64,000 bases of DNA from positions 31,566-95,565 of the forward strand of contig JAFGOE010000075.1 in NCBI GenBank assembly GCA_016926625.1. Reading direction: 5' to 3'. The translations under genes and the position numbers were made by a program. This DNA comes from Candidatus Zhuqueibacterota bacterium. Lineage in GTDB: Bacteria > Zhuqueibacterota > Zhuqueibacteria > Thermofontimicrobiales > Thiofontviventaceae. Positions 54,882-63,900 of the stretch are shown here, one piece after another (the first letter of the stretch is position 1; the number at the start of each line of letters is the position of its first letter). The notes below the pieces were generated by a model. That model had not been told where the DNA came from. It made no database searches and saw only the letters and a program-made list of their open reading frames with translations.

Positions 54882-54967
54882 TTTGAGTGTACCATCTTTT
54901 AATTGAAACATTGCATGATATTTTACGTCTTTAAAGCTGTAATAACCATAATGGAGAAAGCAAAGCA

Positions 54968-55963
54968 ATGAAGACATTTTTAAAATTATTATCGATCATG
55001 ATTGTGACATTGGTGGCATGTGGCTTCATCCAATCGGGTGTCGTCGCTGCAGATGAAATATTGGAGAAGACTTTCGAAGTCTCTAAAGGCCAGTTATTGG
55101 AGTTACGATCCGATCTCGGTTCTGTCTCTGTGGAAACCTGGGACAGGGACCAGGTTCATATTGTGATTGAAAACAGATCGAAGAGTATTCGAAGCAGGAG
55201 TGTGGAGGACATACTCGATAAATTCGATTTCGATCTTGAAAAAAATAGTCGCGGCGTGAGTGTGATCGTCGAGCGTAAGGGGAGCAAATGGTTGGGAGGA
55301 TGGTCGAGTGGGATCAACATGCACTTTGAGATTAAGGTGCCGAGCGAATTTAATCTTGACCTCAAGACGGCTGGTGGCAGTATCGACGTAACGGATATTA
55401 GCGGTGATGTCAACCTTCGCACGTCCGGTGGGTCTGTTAGAGTAGGACACGTCGACGGAGCAGTCGTAGCGAAATCATCGGGTGGAGGAATAACTCTCGC
55501 TGGCGCTACGCATGATGTTGAAATCAGTAGCTCTGGCGGAGGCATCTCGATAGGCGAGACGAAGGGAAAAGTGAACGCCAGTACATCGGGCGGCGGCGTG
55601 AGTGTCGATGGTGCTTCCGGGGACACGCATGTTTCCACATCCGGCGGAGGAATCACGTTGAAGAATATCGCGGGGAATATTAATGCCAACACCTCGGGTG
55701 GTCCGATACGTGCAGAATTCGTTGGTGATATTGATTCCGATTGTGTATTAAGGACTTCTGGCGGTGGTATTACTGTGTCTATTAATCCTGATGTTGCATT
55801 TACCATCGATGCCAGTACATCCGGCGGTAGTGTGAGTACGGATTTTCCGGTGACGGTGCAGGGGAAATTGAAGTCGAATGTATTGCAAGGAGAGATCAAT
55901 GGTGGGGGTCCGCTGCTGGTTTTAAAGACTTCGGGGGGTAGTATTAAGATCAACAAGCGATGA
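54968..55963 (+). CDS. Secreted DUF4097-type beta-solenoid repeat protein
   Basis: The 331-residue protein has a signal peptide (IMIVTLVACGFIQSGVVAA). After about 130 residues with a FEVSKGQLLELRSDLGSV-type start come about ten repeats of 17-24 residues, each marked by a [T/S][S/A]GG core: TAGGSIDV, TSGGSVRV, SSGGGITL, SSGGGISI, TSGGGVSV and so on. This is typical of DUF4097 proteins, thought to form a right-handed beta-helix. It is 86 bases after the LolA-like gene and ends at a strong terminator, so it may be the last gene of the operon and a client of it. Confidence 0.85.
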   Translation: MKTFLKLLSIMIVTLVACGFIQSGVVAADEILEKTFEVSKGQLLELRSDLGSVSVETWDRDQVHIVIENRSKSIRSRSVEDILDKFDFDLEKNSRGVSVIVERKGSKWLGGWSSGINMHFEIKVPSEFNLDLKTAGGSIDVTDISGDVNLRTSGGSVRVGHVDGAVVAKSSGGGITLAGATHDVEISSSGGGISIGETKGKVNASTSGGGVSVDGASGDTHVSTSGGGITLKNIAGNINANTSGGPIRAEFVGDIDSDCVLRTSGGGITVSINPDVAFTIDASTSGGSVSTDFPVTVQGKLKSNVLQGEINGGGPLLVLKTSGGSIKINKR

Positions 55964-55990
55964 AGTCGCGCCAATTGAAAATTTCTGTTA

Positions 55991-56026
55991 AAGCCATCCG
56001 ATCTATGGTGCCGGATGGCTTTTTTA
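55991..56026 (+). terminator. Intrinsic terminator after DUF4097 gene
   Basis: AAGCCATCCG (55991-56000) pairs with CGGATGGCTT (56012-56021) around an 11-base loop. A T-tract runs through 56020-56025. It marks the end of the tetR-led transcription unit. Confidence 0.92.
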
Positions 56027-56185
56027 TTGAAAATACAGCGACTGCAACAGGATTCTATTAAAATTGCTGGTTCACCTGAATATCTGTTGTTGACTTTTAC
56101 CCTGATGTTTAGTATCTTCTTAACATATTAATTGCTAATTCGTTAAATATTGATTTGACAGGTTCTGAACCGGATGGGATGGCCG

Positions 56186-57556
56186 ATGAATAAATATAAG
56201 CTTGTGCTATTGCTGATATTAATCCTGATCATAAATAAGAACTCGTACGCGGAGCCTGATCTGCGTTCGAAAATAGGGCAGATGATCATGGTGGGCTTCG
56301 GGGGGACGGAAATACCCGATAGTCTGGCCTACGATATTCAGCAGCGCAATCTGGGAGGCGTGATCTGTCTGGCCTACAATCTCGAAAATCCCGTTCAAAT
56401 AGCGAATTTGACACAAGATCTGCAGGATCTGGCAGCGACGCCGCTTATACTGGCGATCGACGAAGAAGGTGGCATCGTGGCCCGATTGGATGAAAATAAC
56501 GGATATGAAGCGACTTACACGGCATATACGCTGGGAACTGTATTCAACAGGGAGGACTCCACTCGAAGCGAAGCCGGGAAGATGGCCGACTGGCTGGCGG
56601 AGGGGGGATTTAATCTGAACCTGGCGCCGGTTATCGATGTCAATGTCAATCCGACTAGTCCGGCGATCGGCAATTATGAGAGAAGTTTTTCGGCTGATCC
56701 TGCGACCGTCTATCGACACGCGGCGTGGTACATCGATGAATTTCATAAGCGACACATCATGACCGCGCTGAAGCATTATCCGGGCCACGGTAGCGCTGTC
56801 GACGACTCACACGACGGCTTCACCGATATCAGCAACACCTGGTCGCAGGATGAATTGCTTCCGTATCGATACCTGATCGACGATGGATATGCTGACTTCG
56901 TGATGGCGGGTCATCTTTACAACAGCGTGATCGATGAGATCTACCCTGCTACGCTCTCCTATGCCGCCATCACATCGATGTTGCGGGATGAGATGCACTT
57001 CAATGGAGCCGTCATCAGCGATGCGATGTACATGCGGGCTATCATGGATAACTACGAATTTGATGAAGCGATCGAGCTGGCTATCAACGCAGGAGTCGAT
57101 TTACTGCTCTATACAACGAACATGCGCGATGAACGATCTCTACCAGGCACGATCATCGATATCGTATCTGACAAGGTGAATCAGGGCATAATTCCCGTAA
57201 GCCGAATCAATGAAGCCTACCAGCGAATTATGGACTTGAAGCGCATGTATCTGAACTATACTCCCGTAATCGCCGACAATGACGACGCCGTGCCAACGCA
57301 GCTATCGCTAGCTGCTTATCCCAATCCCTTTAACCAAAATACAACGATCATGTTCAGCATGGAAAACGCGGAAAAAGTAAATATCAAGCTTTATAATATG
57401 AGCGGACAACTCATCAGTGTATTAGCGAGCGATGAGTTTAACGTGGGCCATCATCGTCTGCAACTTGACAGCAACGGACTTTCATCAGGCGTGTATTTTG
57501 TGTGTATTGAGACAGCACAACGATTTGCCGCGATCAAAATAAACCTCATCAAATAA
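56186..57556 (+). CDS. Secreted glycoside hydrolase family 3 (NagZ-like) with sorting domain
   Basis: I choose the ATG at 56186 because it gives a proper signal peptide (KLVLLLILILIINKNSYAE); another ATG four codons upstream is possible. The 456-residue protein holds a GH3 catalytic barrel: IDEEGGIVARL (about residue 95), KHYPGHGSAVDDSHDG (about 190) with the His-Asp dyad typical of NagZ enzymes, and the nucleophile region GAVISDAMYM (Asp near 273). The last 75 residues form a sorting domain beginning YPNPFNQNTTI and ending in GVYFVCIE. NagZ enzymes remove beta-N-acetylglucosamine. Being exported, this one likely acts outside the cell. Confidence 0.9.
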   Translation: MNKYKLVLLLILILIINKNSYAEPDLRSKIGQMIMVGFGGTEIPDSLAYDIQQRNLGGVICLAYNLENPVQIANLTQDLQDLAATPLILAIDEEGGIVARLDENNGYEATYTAYTLGTVFNREDSTRSEAGKMADWLAEGGFNLNLAPVIDVNVNPTSPAIGNYERSFSADPATVYRHAAWYIDEFHKRHIMTALKHYPGHGSAVDDSHDGFTDISNTWSQDELLPYRYLIDDGYADFVMAGHLYNSVIDEIYPATLSYAAITSMLRDEMHFNGAVISDAMYMRAIMDNYEFDEAIELAINAGVDLLLYTTNMRDERSLPGTIIDIVSDKVNQGIIPVSRINEAYQRIMDLKRMYLNYTPVIADNDDAVPTQLSLAAYPNPFNQNTTIMFSMENAEKVNIKLYNMSGQLISVLASDEFNVGHHRLQLDSNGLSSGVYFVCIETAQRFAAIKINLIK

Positions 57557-57610
57557 CAGATTGACCTTCGTAATCCTTCTTTATAACTTGCACGATCCTA
57601 AGTGTAGAGT

Positions 57611-57723
57611 GTGAACGGTTGTTGTGAATAGTATTAAGCCGGCCTGATGCGAACATAGACTGGCGACTGGCTTCATCGCAACCGTTTGAGCACCCATGTG
57701 TCATCTGATGTGGCACAGTTTTT
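57611..57723 (+). ncRNA. Candidate structured RNA with downstream terminator-like hairpin
   Basis: AACGGTTG (57614-57621) pairs with CAACCGTT (57679-57686). Inside it AAGCC (57635-57639) faces GGCTT (57668-57672). A second hairpin with TGTGTCA and TGGCACA arms (57697-57717, one G-T pair) is followed by TTTTT (57719-57723). The region lies 54 bases past the GH3 gene. It might be a leader, a 3' UTR terminator or a small RNA. Confidence 0.3.
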
Positions 57724-58097
57724 GTATATAAAATTAGTATATAAGTAAATATTTAAATTTAAGTTACAAATATTGCTTAATATATCTTATTGATATTAAG
57801 TAGTTAACATATTAAATATATTATTATTAGTCATGGTGTACCCAGCGGATAGGCGTCTGTGTCGAAGAAATCCAATGATGCGGTCACTAGTCACTGAGCA
57901 TCAAAAAGTGTAATCATTTGATACACTGTACAATGAAATTGAATGTTTTGATCGACTTCGGACGCAGGCATGCGCTGAGTTAAATTGATTTGCATCGTTC
58001 ATGTTATGTTGTGTTTTGTACTAATAAAATGAGAACTTAAACTATTTAATGTGTCCAATATTCGTTATCAGATGAACACACAGGAGGTAGAATCATC
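57724..58097. other. AT-rich intergenic region without recognised features
   Basis: 57724-57830 is very AT-rich with several short TATTAA/TTAATA-type repeats. 57831-58085 has mixed composition and no plausible open frame. The methyltransferase promoter may lie in its last 100 bases. Confidence 0.35.
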
Positions 58098-58850
58098 ATG
58101 GACATTCCCCAATACGTCACCTACGATGATTTTGCGCAGGTATATGACAGATATCTGGCGAAAAAAAGTCTAAAAGTCATTCCACTATTGCAGCAATTGT
58201 GTCTTAGTGAGTTACCCACAGGAGCGAAGATACTCGATCTGTGTTGTGGCAGCGGACATATCGCTAAAAAACTGACTGAATTAGGATTCCAGGTAACTGG
58301 CATCGATAGTTCAGCCGAGATGTTAGTGCTTGCCCGCAAGAACGCCGATCATGTCGATTTCAAGCTGGATGATGCTCGTACGTTCAATATTCCCAATTTA
58401 TTCGACCTTGTGATTTCCATGTCCGATAGTCTGAATCACATCATGAAAAAAGAAGAGCTTGATTTCGTATTTAAAAATGTGTATAATTCATTGCGCGACG
58501 GTGGTACATTCATTTTCGATCTTACCATGGAGGATGGCTATCAGAGAAATTGGAAAGGGTACCAATCGAACATTATCGACGATAGCATCGTCTGTGCCAT
58601 TGCGACTTCGTATGAATCACCGGATAAGGTCGGTAAATTTCATGCGACCATATTCAACCGCAATGATGAATGGAAACGCACCGATGTAACCCTGTATCAG
58701 CGTTGTTACTCACGAGACGAACTCGTCTCCGGATTGGAACGAGCAGGTTTTGTGGACATCGATGTGTATGATGCAAAGAAAGATTTCAATATAAAGGCAG
58801 AAGGAAAGAATATTTTCGTCACAAAGAAGTATGTGGATTGGGTAAAGTAA
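58098..58850 (+). CDS. Class I SAM-dependent methyltransferase (YcgJ/UbiE-like)
   Basis: AGGAGG lies about 9 bases before the ATG. The 250-residue protein has the SAM motif ILDLCCGSGHIA (about residues 46-57), VTGIDSS for the acidic strand-2 end, and FDLVISMSDSLNHI before a GGTFIFDLT strand. The C-terminal half resembles small-molecule methyltransferases of this group (YSRDELVSGLERAGF). The substrate is unknown. The gene stands alone between non-coding regions of more than 300 bases. Confidence 0.87.
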   Translation: MDIPQYVTYDDFAQVYDRYLAKKSLKVIPLLQQLCLSELPTGAKILDLCCGSGHIAKKLTELGFQVTGIDSSAEMLVLARKNADHVDFKLDDARTFNIPNLFDLVISMSDSLNHIMKKEELDFVFKNVYNSLRDGGTFIFDLTMEDGYQRNWKGYQSNIIDDSIVCAIATSYESPDKVGKFHATIFNRNDEWKRTDVTLYQRCYSRDELVSGLERAGFVDIDVYDAKKDFNIKAEGKNIFVTKKYVDWVK

Positions 58851-59170
58851 TCCTACTTATCCCATCGATTTCTTAGTGAGGAAAAACGAAGAACATCTAC
58901 TTTACGATGCAAGGCCTGCATTGCTGCCCACCCAAGAGACCACCTGTCGATCGATTTAGACTCGTTACTTAATAGTAACGAGCCATTTCGTTGCACGATT
59001 CGAACTCATTCAAGATCGTAAATGGCTATGATAGCGGACATGTCAGAGCAGTGTCTGCTTATCGCGCCGTTTATGTAACTCGATCACCCTCATTGTTTTA
59101 AAGAAATGGTATCATTTACTCGTTACTCTCAATTCAAATTCGAAGCGCTGTTGTGCAAAGGAGTTATATG
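58851..59170. other. Intergenic region with one hairpin
   Basis: CTCGTTACT (58961-58969), loop TAAT and AGTAACGAG (58974-58982) give a 9-bp perfect stem. There is no T-tract after it, so it may be a processing or binding site rather than a terminator. No gene was seen in these 320 bases. Confidence 0.4.
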
Positions 59171-61621
59171 ATGAAAATCATCACATATGTCGGCCTTCAT
59201 GTCGCTATCTGTTTATTTGTCATAGTCATCGTGAGTAGCTGCACCTCGCGACATCATGATCCGTTATTTGAGGTCCCTTCTGTGGATGCTATTTTTGACG
59301 AGCTGGCGATAGAGATCCAGCCATCAAACTCGCGCGTATATGCGTACACGGACAAGGTCGGCGGCTTTTGGCAAGGCAGAACGTATTGTTACAACAGGTT
59401 GGAGGGTGGATATAATATAGAAGACAGCAATCTGCTCAGGGATTTTTACGTGGTCGCTAATGATAGTCTATTAGACCGCTCAACGGCGCGTCGTGTGGAT
59501 ATTGTACCTCATCAGGCAGTGCACCATTGGAACGACGGATTTGCAGAGAAGATCACGGTTTTACATCAGGAGCACGGCTTGATCATTTCCTTGCAGAGCA
59601 GGCGTCCAGTCCGCTGGACGTTTTACCCTGTTTTCGCTTCCGAAATGTCGAAGTTCTACGTTGAGCATGATCATCGTTCGGGACTTCTCATCGTTGCTGA
59701 CATGAGTAGCAAGAGATTTTGGGCTATCAAGTCATCAGTCGCGAGCCGCTGGTCTGAGAGTGCAGATGGAGTTAATCGACATCCGGGTACTAAAGACGAG
59801 CTTCAGGGGCAGTTTCTGCATAGGAATGAAACAGAGGAGACAGCGTCCCTGCATTACATTGTGTTATATGGGACCGACAAAGATCAGTTGAGACGGCGTA
59901 TCGATGAGATTGTTAAGGACGCAGGTAATCTGATAGAGAAGAAAAAGGAAGTAATCGGACGATTACTGCAGGAGTCCTATTTTAAAACGAATGATTCGGA
60001 TTACGACAAGGCATTACATTGGGCGAAAATCTCGGGTAGCGCTCTGGTTGTCGACCAATTCGGCAAAGGCATCTGGGCTGGTTTACCGTGGTTCAATCAG
60101 AGCTGGGGAAGGGACACGTTCATCGCCCTGCCGGGAATTGCGTTAGTGACGGGACAATTCGATGATGCCGCGAGAGTGATCGAGAGTTTCGCTGATTACC
60201 AGTTGCAGGAAAGTGAGCACAGGCTTTATGGCAGAATACCGAACAGGGTAGCGTCTCCCGATGATATGATTTACAATACGACTGATGGGACGCCATGGAT
60301 GATACGGGAGATTGCAGAATATATTTTCCATACTGGCGATTTATCGTTCGCCAGGAAGATGTTTCCCGTCATCGAACGGGCCGTGGAAGGATCACTGAAG
60401 AATTTTGTCGATGAGCATCGTCTGCTCACGCATGATGATGCGGACACCTGGATGGATGCGCGAATTCGGGGTCAGGAAGCCTGGTCGCCTCGCGGTGATC
60501 GGGCGGTGGAGATTCAGGCGCTGTGGTATAATCAGTTGCGTGTTGGTGCGGTGATCGCCAATCTGTTAGGTCATCACAAGAAAGCAGGGAGTTGGAACAT
60601 GATGGCGGATACGGCGAGAGCGAATTTTAATAAATTATTTATCGATCCCGCGAATAATACACTATATGATCATCTTAATGCGGATGGAACCCCTGATCGT
60701 CAAATCAGGCCGAACCAGTTATTTGCCGTGACTATCCCGCAGACTGATTATCTCATCGAGCCAGCAATCGGCAGCGCTGTAGTCAGACAGGTGGTATCTG
60801 AACTGACCTATCCTTATGGGATCGCATCGCTGTCGCAGAATGATGCTTACTTTCATCCTTACCATCATGATCAAATCTATCACTTTGACGCGGCCTATCA
60901 CAACGGACTCTGCTGGCATTGGAATGCCGGCCCGGTGGTCTCGGCCATGACGCGATTCGGCTATCAGGAACTGGCTTTTCGGCTGACGCGTCATCTTGCG
61001 GACCAGATACTTCATGTGGGCATGCCCGGTTCGCTATCCGAGCTCGTTGAACCTCAGCTAAACGATGATGGCAGTGTCAAGCCAAGCGGAACGTATTCCC
61101 AGGCCTGGTCGGTGTCCGAATTTGTAAGAAATTTCTATCAGGATTATCTGGGAATCCATGTGAACATGTTGAATCGCAGTGTGATAATTGCGCCGAAATT
61201 ACCCGGGGCATTGGATCATGTAGAATTTGTATATAATTTCGGAGAGGATGAGCAGGTTCAGTGCATGTTTGAGCAAAGTGGAAGTTCGAGGTTATACGTT
61301 TTTCAAGGTTCAAATCTAGATGAAGATATAAATATCACCTTGAAATTGGCTGGTATGGATTATACGATATATGAAACATCATTTAGATTAAATAAAAAAG
61401 ATCGGGTGATCATAAACTGGTCCGACATCTCAAACCATAGAGTGAGTATCGATGGAAGAATCGTTGCTCTGCAAGAAACAGGTGTCGTTCTTCCTGTACG
61501 TGATCCGGATCTGAGCTTTCAAACATTCCGTTTGAATCCTTATTTAAAATGTCTACAGATCCAAAATTATCTGGAACAGATCAGGATCAACGAGGGTCAG
61601 AACTGGCGACCCGTAGATTGA
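59171..61621 (+). CDS. Lipoprotein with glycogen-debranching-enzyme-like glucosidase domain
   Basis: AAAGGAG lies 7 bases before the ATG at 59171 and 4 before one at 59168. The 816-residue protein has a lipoprotein signal (VIVIVSSC, Cys24), so it is attached to a membrane outside the cytoplasm. The C-terminal half matches the alpha-1,6-glucosidase (GDE_C/GH133) domain: WAGLPWFNQSWGRDTFIALPG (in part LPWFNQSWGRDTFIALPG), DTWMDAR, GDRAVEIQALWYNQ and RPNQLFAV. The N-terminal half resembles the usual beta-sandwich domain of the family. Usual members are cytoplasmic and cut glycogen branches. A secreted one more probably works on external alpha-glucans. Confidence 0.85.
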   Translation: MKIITYVGLHVAICLFVIVIVSSCTSRHHDPLFEVPSVDAIFDELAIEIQPSNSRVYAYTDKVGGFWQGRTYCYNRLEGGYNIEDSNLLRDFYVVANDSLLDRSTARRVDIVPHQAVHHWNDGFAEKITVLHQEHGLIISLQSRRPVRWTFYPVFASEMSKFYVEHDHRSGLLIVADMSSKRFWAIKSSVASRWSESADGVNRHPGTKDELQGQFLHRNETEETASLHYIVLYGTDKDQLRRRIDEIVKDAGNLIEKKKEVIGRLLQESYFKTNDSDYDKALHWAKISGSALVVDQFGKGIWAGLPWFNQSWGRDTFIALPGIALVTGQFDDAARVIESFADYQLQESEHRLYGRIPNRVASPDDMIYNTTDGTPWMIREIAEYIFHTGDLSFARKMFPVIERAVEGSLKNFVDEHRLLTHDDADTWMDARIRGQEAWSPRGDRAVEIQALWYNQLRVGAVIANLLGHHKKAGSWNMMADTARANFNKLFIDPANNTLYDHLNADGTPDRQIRPNQLFAVTIPQTDYLIEPAIGSAVVRQVVSELTYPYGIASLSQNDAYFHPYHHDQIYHFDAAYHNGLCWHWNAGPVVSAMTRFGYQELAFRLTRHLADQILHVGMPGSLSELVEPQLNDDGSVKPSGTYSQAWSVSEFVRNFYQDYLGIHVNMLNRSVIIAPKLPGALDHVEFVYNFGEDEQVQCMFEQSGSSRLYVFQGSNLDEDINITLKLAGMDYTIYETSFRLNKKDRVIINWSDISNHRVSIDGRIVALQETGVVLPVRDPDLSFQTFRLNPYLKCLQIQNYLEQIRINEGQNWRPVD

Positions 61622-61754
61622 ACAGGTGAATTGTAATTTTTCGATAAAGAGGATGTATTCAGGTTAAATGATACAAGGTTTCTAAGTATCGATTCGATTG
61701 AGTTAACGTTCGGTTGATCGTTTTTTTGTCGGACCATTATTGTCGGAGGGAGTA

Positions 61755-63221
61755 ATGCATTTTAAATTATTATTTTACGTGGCGGTCTTTATGGCCGCTG
61801 TGATTATTAATGTTGATATGTGGGCGTCGGAGACGCAGAAATATTACCCGGAAACCGATCCGCAGGTTCTCAGGAAATTAGATAAATGGCAGGATATCAA
61901 ATTTGGATTGCTCATGCACTGGGGACCTTACAGTCAGTGGGGTGTGGTGGAGTCGTGGTCCATTTGTCCTGAGGACGAGGATTGGTGTCGTCGTAAATCG
62001 GATAATTATGTGGAATACGTAAAGGAATATGAAAATTTGAAGACGACGTTCAATCCGACTAAATTTGATCCGGAGAAGTGGGCGTGGGCGGCTGATGATG
62101 CGGGGATGAAGTATGTGGTGTTCACTACCAAACATCATGACGGATTTTGCATGTTCGATACAAAGACAACGGATTACAAGATCACGGATTCAGGATGTCC
62201 GTTCAGTACGCATCCGAAGAGCAACATCACCAGGGAGATCTTTGACGCGTTCAGGAGGCGTGGATTTATGATTGGTGCTTATTTTTCGAAGCCTGATTGG
62301 CATTGTCCCTATTACTGGTGGCCGAATTTCCCTCCTGCGGATCGAAATGTCAATTATAATATCAGCAAATACAGGGATCGGTGGGAGAATTTCATCCGTT
62401 ATACGCATGACCAGGTCGATGAACTGATGACGGATTACGGGACGATCGATGTGCTCTGGCTGGATGGGGGATGGGTGCAACCCTACACCGATGAGAAATT
62501 ACGAGAATATAAAAACATGATCGATTTCAAACAGCCCAATTTGCAGAGTCAGGACATACGTTTGGGTGAGATTGTGGAAAAGGCCAGGGAAAAACAACCG
62601 GGACTGATCGTTGTGGATCGGGCGGTGGAAGGTCGGTATCAGAATTATCTGACGCCGGAGAACATGATTCCGAAAGAGCCGATAAAAGATCCGTGGGAAT
62701 CGAACATCATTTCCGGTGGCGGCTATTCGTATGCATTCAACGCGAAGTACATGTCGGGCGCAAGGGTCATTCGCATATTGATCGATATCGTGGCCAAAGG
62801 CGGAAATTTATTGCTCAATATCGCTCCCAGTCCTGCTGGCGAATTCGATGCAGATGCGTACAAGATGCTGCAGGGTGTGGGCGAGTGGATGAAGGTTAAC
62901 GGAGAATGCATCTATGAGACCCGGGCTCATGAACCGTATCGTGACAATCGAAAACTTTATTTCACGAAGAGCAAACATGGTAGTGCCGTGTATGCAATTT
63001 ACATAGCCGATGAGGACGAGAAGACTCTTCCGCAGGAAATATTCGTCACGTCCATTAAGTGGTCGCCGGAATTCAAGACACAGATGCTTGGCAGCGATGA
63101 TGTATTAATTACCCAGCCCCTAGGAACCGGATTCAAAATTATAGTGCCGGAAAAAATACAACGAAATGCGCAGACCCGTACGGCATGGGTGTTCAAAATA
63201 ACCATCGATGCGGGGCAATGA
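61755..63221 (+). CDS. Secreted alpha-L-fucosidase, glycoside hydrolase family 29
   Basis: GGAGGGAG lies 3-8 bases before the ATG at 61755. The 488-residue protein has a signal peptide. GH29 motifs follow: GLLMHWGPYSQWGVVESW, in part LLMHWGPYSQWG, near residue 47; KYVVFTTKHHDGFCMFDT with the conserved HHDGF near 135; and IDVLWLDGGWV with the nucleophile Asp near 240. A final beta-sandwich domain is present. The enzyme removes alpha-L-fucose from glycans. It is 133 bases from the glucosidase gene and probably shares its transcript. Confidence 0.94.
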   Translation: MHFKLLFYVAVFMAAVIINVDMWASETQKYYPETDPQVLRKLDKWQDIKFGLLMHWGPYSQWGVVESWSICPEDEDWCRRKSDNYVEYVKEYENLKTTFNPTKFDPEKWAWAADDAGMKYVVFTTKHHDGFCMFDTKTTDYKITDSGCPFSTHPKSNITREIFDAFRRRGFMIGAYFSKPDWHCPYYWWPNFPPADRNVNYNISKYRDRWENFIRYTHDQVDELMTDYGTIDVLWLDGGWVQPYTDEKLREYKNMIDFKQPNLQSQDIRLGEIVEKAREKQPGLIVVDRAVEGRYQNYLTPENMIPKEPIKDPWESNIISGGGYSYAFNAKYMSGARVIRILIDIVAKGGNLLLNIAPSPAGEFDADAYKMLQGVGEWMKVNGECIYETRAHEPYRDNRKLYFTKSKHGSAVYAIYIADEDEKTLPQEIFVTSIKWSPEFKTQMLGSDDVLITQPLGTGFKIIVPEKIQRNAQTRTAWVFKITIDAGQ

Positions 63222-63252
63222 TACGGTGGTGATATGGTGCGATATTGACGAA

Positions 63253-63280
63253 ATAGAGACGCAATATATTGCGTCTCTAT
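63253..63280. repeat. Perfect 28-bp palindrome beside the transposase gene (REP-like)
   Basis: ATAGAGACGCAATA is followed directly by its reverse complement TATTGCGTCTCTAT. ATTTTTAT follows on the + strand, so it can also terminate the fucosidase transcript. It lies 5 bases from the stop codon of the - strand transposase, the usual place for REP-type sequences of RAYT enzymes. Confidence 0.8.
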
Positions 63281-63285
63281 TATTT

Positions 63286-63900
63286 TTATAATCCGGTCCA
63301 ATTACGTGGGTTGTTTCGGATATAATATTTGATGCGCATGAATTCATCGTTATTACGGATGACATGGTCATGGTATAACGATTGCCATTTGAATGGTATA
63401 TGGTTTAGCCGTGCGTATTTGGTAACCCCTGTTTTATATCCGCGGACGATTGATGCCAGATTTTGGGATTGCGGTCCGAATCGATTGCGCGCACGATCGG
63501 GTTGATGGGGGTTGGTGGATCGTTGTGGATTGGTCGATCGATTATCATCAATCATATCCCGCCGATCTGCAATATCCCCATTATCGATTTCCGAATTATT
63601 TGTATGGGATATATCACTGGATGAAATATTTTTTTTGATGACTATAATTGCATGCACATGATCGGGCATGATGACAAATTCATCCACCATGGCGATGGGG
63701 AAATGATCAGGAATTTGTTCGAAGCATTGGTGCGCGATGCTGCCTAATTCGCTTAAATTCATCCTGCCGTTTCTGACAGAACCGAAATAGCGTACACGAT
63801 TTTTCGTCACGATAGTAATAAAATATGCCCCGGATGACGAGTAATTCCAACTTTGCCACCTCGTTGACTCGATACGATATTTGTTTTTAAAGAGTGTCAT
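63286..63900 (-). CDS. REP-associated tyrosine transposase (RAYT, Y1/HUH family)
   Basis: The ATG at 63900 is preferred; a start twelve codons upstream is possible. The 204-residue protein has the HUH pair His81/His83 in IMPDHVHAII and a likely catalytic Tyr in RGYKTGVTKYA (about 155 or 162). WNYSSSGAYFITIVTKNRV, in part YSSSGAYFITIVTKN, is the usual start of the Y1 domain. A 45-residue Asn/Arg-rich insert (about 92-146) contains RSTNPQRSTNP. RAYTs act on single-stranded palindromes and spread REP sequences. No right-hand IS end was seen. Confidence 0.9.
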   Translation of the reverse strand: MTLFKNKYRIESTRWQSWNYSSSGAYFITIVTKNRVRYFGSVRNGRMNLSELGSIAHQCFEQIPDHFPIAMVDEFVIMPDHVHAIIVIKKNISSSDISHTNNSEIDNGDIADRRDMIDDNRSTNPQRSTNPHQPDRARNRFGPQSQNLASIVRGYKTGVTKYARLNHIPFKWQSLYHDHVIRNNDEFMRIKYYIRNNPRNWTGL

